Source of the DNA: Acidimicrobiaceae bacterium
GTDB taxonomy: Bacteria > Actinomycetota > Acidimicrobiia > Acidimicrobiales > Aldehydirespiratoraceae
Assembly (NCBI GenBank): GCA_009837445.1
Contig: VXTM01000047.1
Coordinates: forward strand, 1 to 64,000
Length of the DNA stretch: 64,000 bases
Direction of reading: 5' to 3'
The position numbers and the translations under genes are program-made. Positions 60,509 to 64,000 of this stretch are shown here, piece by piece; within the stretch, counting starts at the first letter, position 1; each line of letters begins with the position of its first letter. The notes under the pieces are model-generated. The model was not told the origin of the DNA and ran no database searches. It saw nothing but the letters and a program-made list of their open reading frames with translations.

Positions 60509-61512
60509 TGGCTGGGACGGGCCACGCCCAACTGCGCGGCGACGAGGTGCTGTTGCGGGTCCGGGACCTGGTGGTGCAGTTCCCGGCCGGGCGCCGCCGT
60601 GTCGTGCATGCCGTCTCGGAGGTGACCTTCGACGTCACCGAGGGCGAGACCCTCGGAATCGTGGGCGAGTCGGGGTGCGGCAAGTCGACGGTGGCCCGGG
60701 CCATCATCCGTTTGGTGGACATCACCGCCGGGGAGGTGCAGTTCCACGGCCAGGATCTCGCCGACCTCGAGGGAGAGGACCTGCGCCGGGTGCGGCCCAG
60801 CCTGCAGATGATCTTCCAGGATCCCATATCGTCGCTCAACCCCCGGCGCCGGGTGCGCGACGTGATCGGCGAGGGCTTGGCGGTGTGGGGCGACGACATC
60901 GGATCCTGGAGCCGCGACCGCATCGACGAGCTCATGGAGGCCGTCGGGGTGGAGGCCAGGTACGGCGACCGCCGCCCCCACGAGTTCTCAGGCGGTCAGT
61001 GTCAGCGCATCGGCATCGCCCGGGCTCTGGCCCTCGACCCCAAGGTGCTGATCTGTGACGAGCCGGTGTCGGCGCTCGACGTGTCCATCCAGGCCCAGAT
61101 CCTGAACCTGATCCAGGACATGAAGCGGCGGTACGGCCTGACCGTGCTGTTCATCTCCCACGACCTGTCGGTGGTGAAGAACGTCAGCGACCGGATCGTG
61201 GTCATGTACCTGGGCAAGGTGTGCGAGATCGGCAGCACGGAGGAGCTCTACTCCAGTCCCGCCCACCCGTACACGCGGGCTCTGCTGGCGTCCATTCCCG
61301 AGCCGGCCCCCACCGTGGACGTGAGCGAGGGCGACATCGGCGACGAGCTGCCGTCGGCCACGTCGCCCCCGAGCGGCTGCCGGTTCCACACCCGCTGCCC
61401 GCGGGCGACCGACGTGTGCCGAGAGGTCGAGCCGGCCACCGAGCAGGTAGGTGACGCCGACCATTTCGTCGCCTGCCACCATCCGGTGGCGGTGGAGCTC
61501 AACGCTCGCTGA
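60508..61512 (+). CDS. ABC transporter ATP-binding protein, DppF/OppF type
   Basis: A 334-residue ATPase: Walker A GESGCGKST, signature FSGGQCQRIGIARAL, Walker B VLICDEPVSALD, switch His in FISHDLSVVK. C-terminal CRFHTRCPRATDVC is the Cys segment of this family. Last gene of the importer operon. It ends in the short convergent gap before the nitrite/sulfite reductase gene. Confidence 0.93.
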   Translation: MAGTGHAQLRGDEVLLRVRDLVVQFPAGRRRVVHAVSEVTFDVTEGETLGIVGESGCGKSTVARAIIRLVDITAGEVQFHGQDLADLEGEDLRRVRPSLQMIFQDPISSLNPRRRVRDVIGEGLAVWGDDIGSWSRDRIDELMEAVGVEARYGDRRPHEFSGGQCQRIGIARALALDPKVLICDEPVSALDVSIQAQILNLIQDMKRRYGLTVLFISHDLSVVKNVSDRIVVMYLGKVCEIGSTEELYSSPAHPYTRALLASIPEPAPTVDVSEGDIGDELPSATSPPSGCRFHTRCPRATDVCREVEPATEQVGDADHFVACHHPVAVELNAR

Positions 61513-61590
61513 CCCGGGTCTCTCGAAATTGAGGCGGAAAATGTGCCCTATGCGTACAAGATCCGCATCAATATCGCTCGACGGGCTGGC

Positions 61591-63423
61591 TCAGGTGGCG
61601 CACTCCGAGGCGCCGGTCTCCACCGTGTAGGGGCCGGTCTCGTCGAAGTCGACGTAGAAGGACGGGTCGTCGTCGAAGGCGGGGAACTGGTCGAGGTCCT
61701 TGAGGGCCTCGGCCACGGCCCGGGCGCCGCCGACCCGCTGCATCCAGTCCCGGAAGTCCTCGCCGGCCTGCCGCTCCTCGGTGAAGCGCCGGATCACCCG
61801 GGCGGTGGCCTCGGGGGCGTTGCGGGCGGGCAGGCGCAAAGCCCTCTCGCCGAAGTGCATCTGCTGGGAGCCGATGTGGCCGCCGAGCAGCATCTGGTAG
61901 CCGGGCGCGCTGCGGCCGTGGGCCCGCCGCTCCGCTCCGAAGAACCCGATGTCCGACGCGTGGTGCTGGCCGCACGAGTTGGGGCATCCCGAGATGTTGA
62001 TGCGGATGCCGCCCACCTCGGCCAGACCCTCTGACTCCAGGCGCTCGCCGATGGCGTGGCCCAGCCCCCGGCTCTGGGTGACTGCCAGATTGCAGGTGTC
62101 CGATCCCGGGCAGGCAACCACGTCGCGTGACAACTCAGCGCCGGGCTGGGCCATGTCCATGCTGGAGAGGCGGTCGAAGACCAGCGGCAGGTCCTCGACG
62201 TGGATGCCCCTGAACACCACGTTCTGGCGGTTGGTGAGGCGCACGTCCGTGCCGAGGTCGCGCTGCAGGGCCGCCAGGGCGCGGAACTGGTCGCCGGTGA
62301 TGTCGCCGAGATGGGCCTGGGCGTACACCGAGACGGTGCCGTCCCGCACACCCCGCACCACGTTGGCCCGCTCCCAGCGCTCGTAGGGGTTGCCGGTGCC
62401 CAGGGTCACCGGGGTGCCGTGGCCGATGGCGGTGACGTTGGCCGGGTCGTCGCCGACACCGGCCGGGTCGTCGCCGCCGGCCAGCACCTCGGCGGGGATG
62501 CCGCCGGGCCAGGACGTGGAGGCCACCAGGAACTTGCGCTGGGTCAGCACCCGCCGCTGGACCTCCTCGAAGCCGAGGGTGTCGACCAGCCACTTCATGC
62601 GGGCCCGCAGCTTGTTGTCTCGGTTGCCGGCCTGGTCGAACACCCGCAGGCAGGCCTCGATGGTGGGCAGCAACTCCTCGCGGGGGGTGAAGTCCTCTAG
62701 CGCCAGAGCAGGGTGCGGCGTCGTGCCGAGACCGCCCGCGATGAACACCTTGAAGCCGCTCTCGACCTCGCCGGCGTCGGTCCGGCGGACCACACCGATC
62801 ACGCCGACGTCGTTGAACATCGCCTGACCGCAGTCGGACTCGCAGCCCGAGAAGTTGATCTTGAACTTGCGGGGCAGGCGCTGGCTGATCGGGTTGCGCA
62901 CGAAGTGCCGGTAGGTGGCCTCGGCCCAAGGCGTGATGTCGAGCACCTCGTGGGGGCAGGCGCCGGCCAGGTGACACCCCTGGACGTTGCGGACCGTGTC
63001 GCCGCAGGCCTCACGGGTGGTGAGGCCCACCGACGCCATATGCTCGAGAACCTCGGGTATCTGATCGAGCTGCACGTAGTGGAACTGAATGTTCTGGCGG
63101 GTGGTGATGTGGCCCCAGCCCCGGCTGTAGGCGTCGACCAGCCAGCCCAGCATCTCGAGCTGGTCGGGCTGGATGGACCCGTAGGGCACCTTGACCCGCA
63201 CCATCTGGTTGGTGCCGCCCTGGCGCTGCCCGTAGATGCCGTTGGTGAGCCGGTACACCCGGAACACCTCGTCGCTCAGCTCGCCGCTCAGGAACCGGGC
63301 GTACTGCTGCCGGTACTTGTCGACGTCGGCGCGTATCTCGGGGTCGACGGGGCCCCGGGCGGGGGGCGGCCCGGGCGGCTCGGCCGGCGTCGGGGTGGCG
63401 GTGCGTGGCTCCAGCAGGGTCAT
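61591..63423 (-). CDS. Ferredoxin-type nitrite/sulfite reductase (siroheme-[4Fe-4S])
   Basis: A 610-residue assimilatory reductase. Two ferrite-like half-domains; the siroheme/cluster Cys residues are in ACPGSDTCNLA and SGCPNSCGQHH (pattern C-x5-C...C-x3-C). A Pro-rich N-terminus (PTPAEPPGPPPARG) precedes the first domain. Nitrite versus sulfite preference cannot be read from motifs; the QGGTNQMVRVKVPYG start is seen in both. ATG 63423 overlaps the upstream methyltransferase stop by four bases, so heme precursor and apoenzyme synthesis are coupled. Confidence 0.93.
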   Translation of the reverse strand: MTLLEPRTATPTPAEPPGPPPARGPVDPEIRADVDKYRQQYARFLSGELSDEVFRVYRLTNGIYGQRQGGTNQMVRVKVPYGSIQPDQLEMLGWLVDAYSRGWGHITTRQNIQFHYVQLDQIPEVLEHMASVGLTTREACGDTVRNVQGCHLAGACPHEVLDITPWAEATYRHFVRNPISQRLPRKFKINFSGCESDCGQAMFNDVGVIGVVRRTDAGEVESGFKVFIAGGLGTTPHPALALEDFTPREELLPTIEACLRVFDQAGNRDNKLRARMKWLVDTLGFEEVQRRVLTQRKFLVASTSWPGGIPAEVLAGGDDPAGVGDDPANVTAIGHGTPVTLGTGNPYERWERANVVRGVRDGTVSVYAQAHLGDITGDQFRALAALQRDLGTDVRLTNRQNVVFRGIHVEDLPLVFDRLSSMDMAQPGAELSRDVVACPGSDTCNLAVTQSRGLGHAIGERLESEGLAEVGGIRINISGCPNSCGQHHASDIGFFGAERRAHGRSAPGYQMLLGGHIGSQQMHFGERALRLPARNAPEATARVIRRFTEERQAGEDFRDWMQRVGGARAVAEALKDLDQFPAFDDDPSFYVDFDETGPYTVETGASECAT

Positions 63424-64000
63424 GGCACAGTTCCTTGGGTCGCTAAGGCGTTCGAGATGGCGCTGAGTTCTTGGGCGGCCAGCACGTCGGTGGCCGCGAC
63501 CGCGCCGACGATGATGGTGGCCGGGCTGGACACCCGGAGGCGTCGCAGGCCGGACAGGTCGGTCCGGTCGATGCTCTGGTCGCTGGTCGTGGCCGCGCTG
63601 ATGACTGCCACCGGCGTGTCGTCGGCCATGCCGCCGGCCCGGAGCCGGTCGGCGATCTGGGTGGCCCGGGCCGCGCCCATCAGGATCACCAGCGTCGTGC
63701 CGCCCCTGGCCAGCGCGTCCCAGTCGAGCCACCGGCCCGAGGACGGATCCTGGTGGGCGGTGACGACGGTAAAGCCGCTGGAGACGCCTCGCAGGGTGAC
63801 GGGGATGCCGGCCGCAGCCGGCGCGGCCACCGCGGAGGTCACTCCGGGGACCACTTCGACATCGAGGCCGGCGGCCCGCAGGGCGGTGGCCTCCTCGCCG
63901 CCGCGGCCGAACACGAACGGGTCGCCGCCCTTCAGCCGCACCACGCAGCCGAAGCGGCGGCCCCGGTCCACGAGGATGGCGTTGATGTCGTCCTGGGACG
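63420..64000 (-). CDS. cobA: Uroporphyrinogen-III C-methyltransferase, truncated by the window end
   Basis: The C-terminal part of an SAM-dependent methyltransferase that makes precorrin-2 for siroheme. The reading frame runs open to base 64000; the visible N-terminal portion reads SQDDINAILVDRGRRFGCVV and continues into VRLKGGDPFVFGRGGEE, a hallmark of CobA/SUMT. The start codon lies outside the window; GTG 63971 is inside the domain and is not the start. It is the partner gene of the siroheme enzyme at 61591-63423, with which it overlaps. Confidence 0.92.
   Translation of the reverse strand, partial: SQDDINAILVDRGRRFGCVVRLKGGDPFVFGRGGEEATALRAAGLDVEVVPGVTSAVAAPAAAGIPVTLRGVSSGFTVVTAHQDPSSGRWLDWDALARGGTTLVILMGAARATQIADRLRAGGMADDTPVAVISAATTSDQSIDRTDLSGLRRLRVSSPATIIVGAVAATDVLAAQELSAISNALATQGTVP

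Overview
The window is high-GC, densely coded bacterial DNA, and most likely comes from an uncultured actinobacterium of the Acidimicrobiia type. Evidence for this: many GTG starts, a secreted S41 peptidase with C-terminal SLH-like repeats, an LLM oxidoreductase of the F420-associated group, actinobacterial-style methionine aminopeptidase and PaaX, and lipoproteins with acidic or Ala/Pro-rich linkers after the lipobox. No rRNA, tRNA, CRISPR array, integrase or insertion sequence was seen, and no gap without a gene exceeds 300 bases. The first 60 bases are a C49-G11 homopolymer, which looks like a contig-end artefact.

Layout. 83-5128: BMP-type (nucleoside/purine-like) ABC importer. 5137-13444: a catabolic block with a five-gene minus-strand operon (ferredoxin, Rieske oxygenase, ferredoxin, Rieske oxygenase, amidohydrolase), a divergent Rieske oxygenase/GcvT-like pair, and a GntR regulator with a second amidohydrolase. 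A shared motif CATGTNNCATGY lies upstream of the importer (twice), in the divergent Rieske promoter region and upstream of the second amidohydrolase, which suggests one regulon for uptake and oxidative demethylation of an N- or O-methylated cyclic substrate. 13549-23753: mostly housekeeping genes (Ppx/GppA phosphatase, SDR, rhodanese, hydrolase, CDF transporter, MaoC hydratase, S41/SLH protease, methionine aminopeptidase), then two tiny membrane proteins and a LuxR-like regulator preceded by a helically phased TGCCA array. 23775-29910: phenylacetyl-CoA epoxidation genes paaZABC and paaX, with a PaaX-like operator, divergent from an alpha/beta hydrolase.

29939-41509: an MMPL transporter, then a pyrimidine (or hydantoin) degradation cluster. 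This has an NMT1-type ABC importer (two permeases, ATPase, binding protein with a long Ala-rich stalk), an LLM oxidoreductase, CoA-acylating (methyl)malonate-semialdehyde dehydrogenase, dihydropyrimidinase and beta-ureidopropionase-like amidase. 41589-47612: CoA-binding protein, O-acetylhomoserine sulfhydrylase with a structured leader, an unknown protein, nucleoside hydrolase plus ribokinase, a cyclase-family hydrolase and an NfeD-like protein. 47620-51390: a response-regulator remnant, a hendecad coiled-coil membrane protein, flotillin and two SDRs. 51518-61512: a peptide-type ABC importer with three tandem paralogous binding proteins and one DppBCDF set. 61591-64000: siroheme-dependent nitrite/sulfite reductase and uroporphyrinogen-III methyltransferase, the latter cut by the window end.

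Metabolically the window is dominated by uptake and breakdown of small organics: nucleosides or purine-like compounds, pyrimidines, aromatic acids via phenylacetyl-CoA, and peptides. Nucleoside hydrolase, ribokinase and the pyrimidine-ring genes together could consume ribonucleosides. Functional names are from motifs and family knowledge; substrates are inferred.
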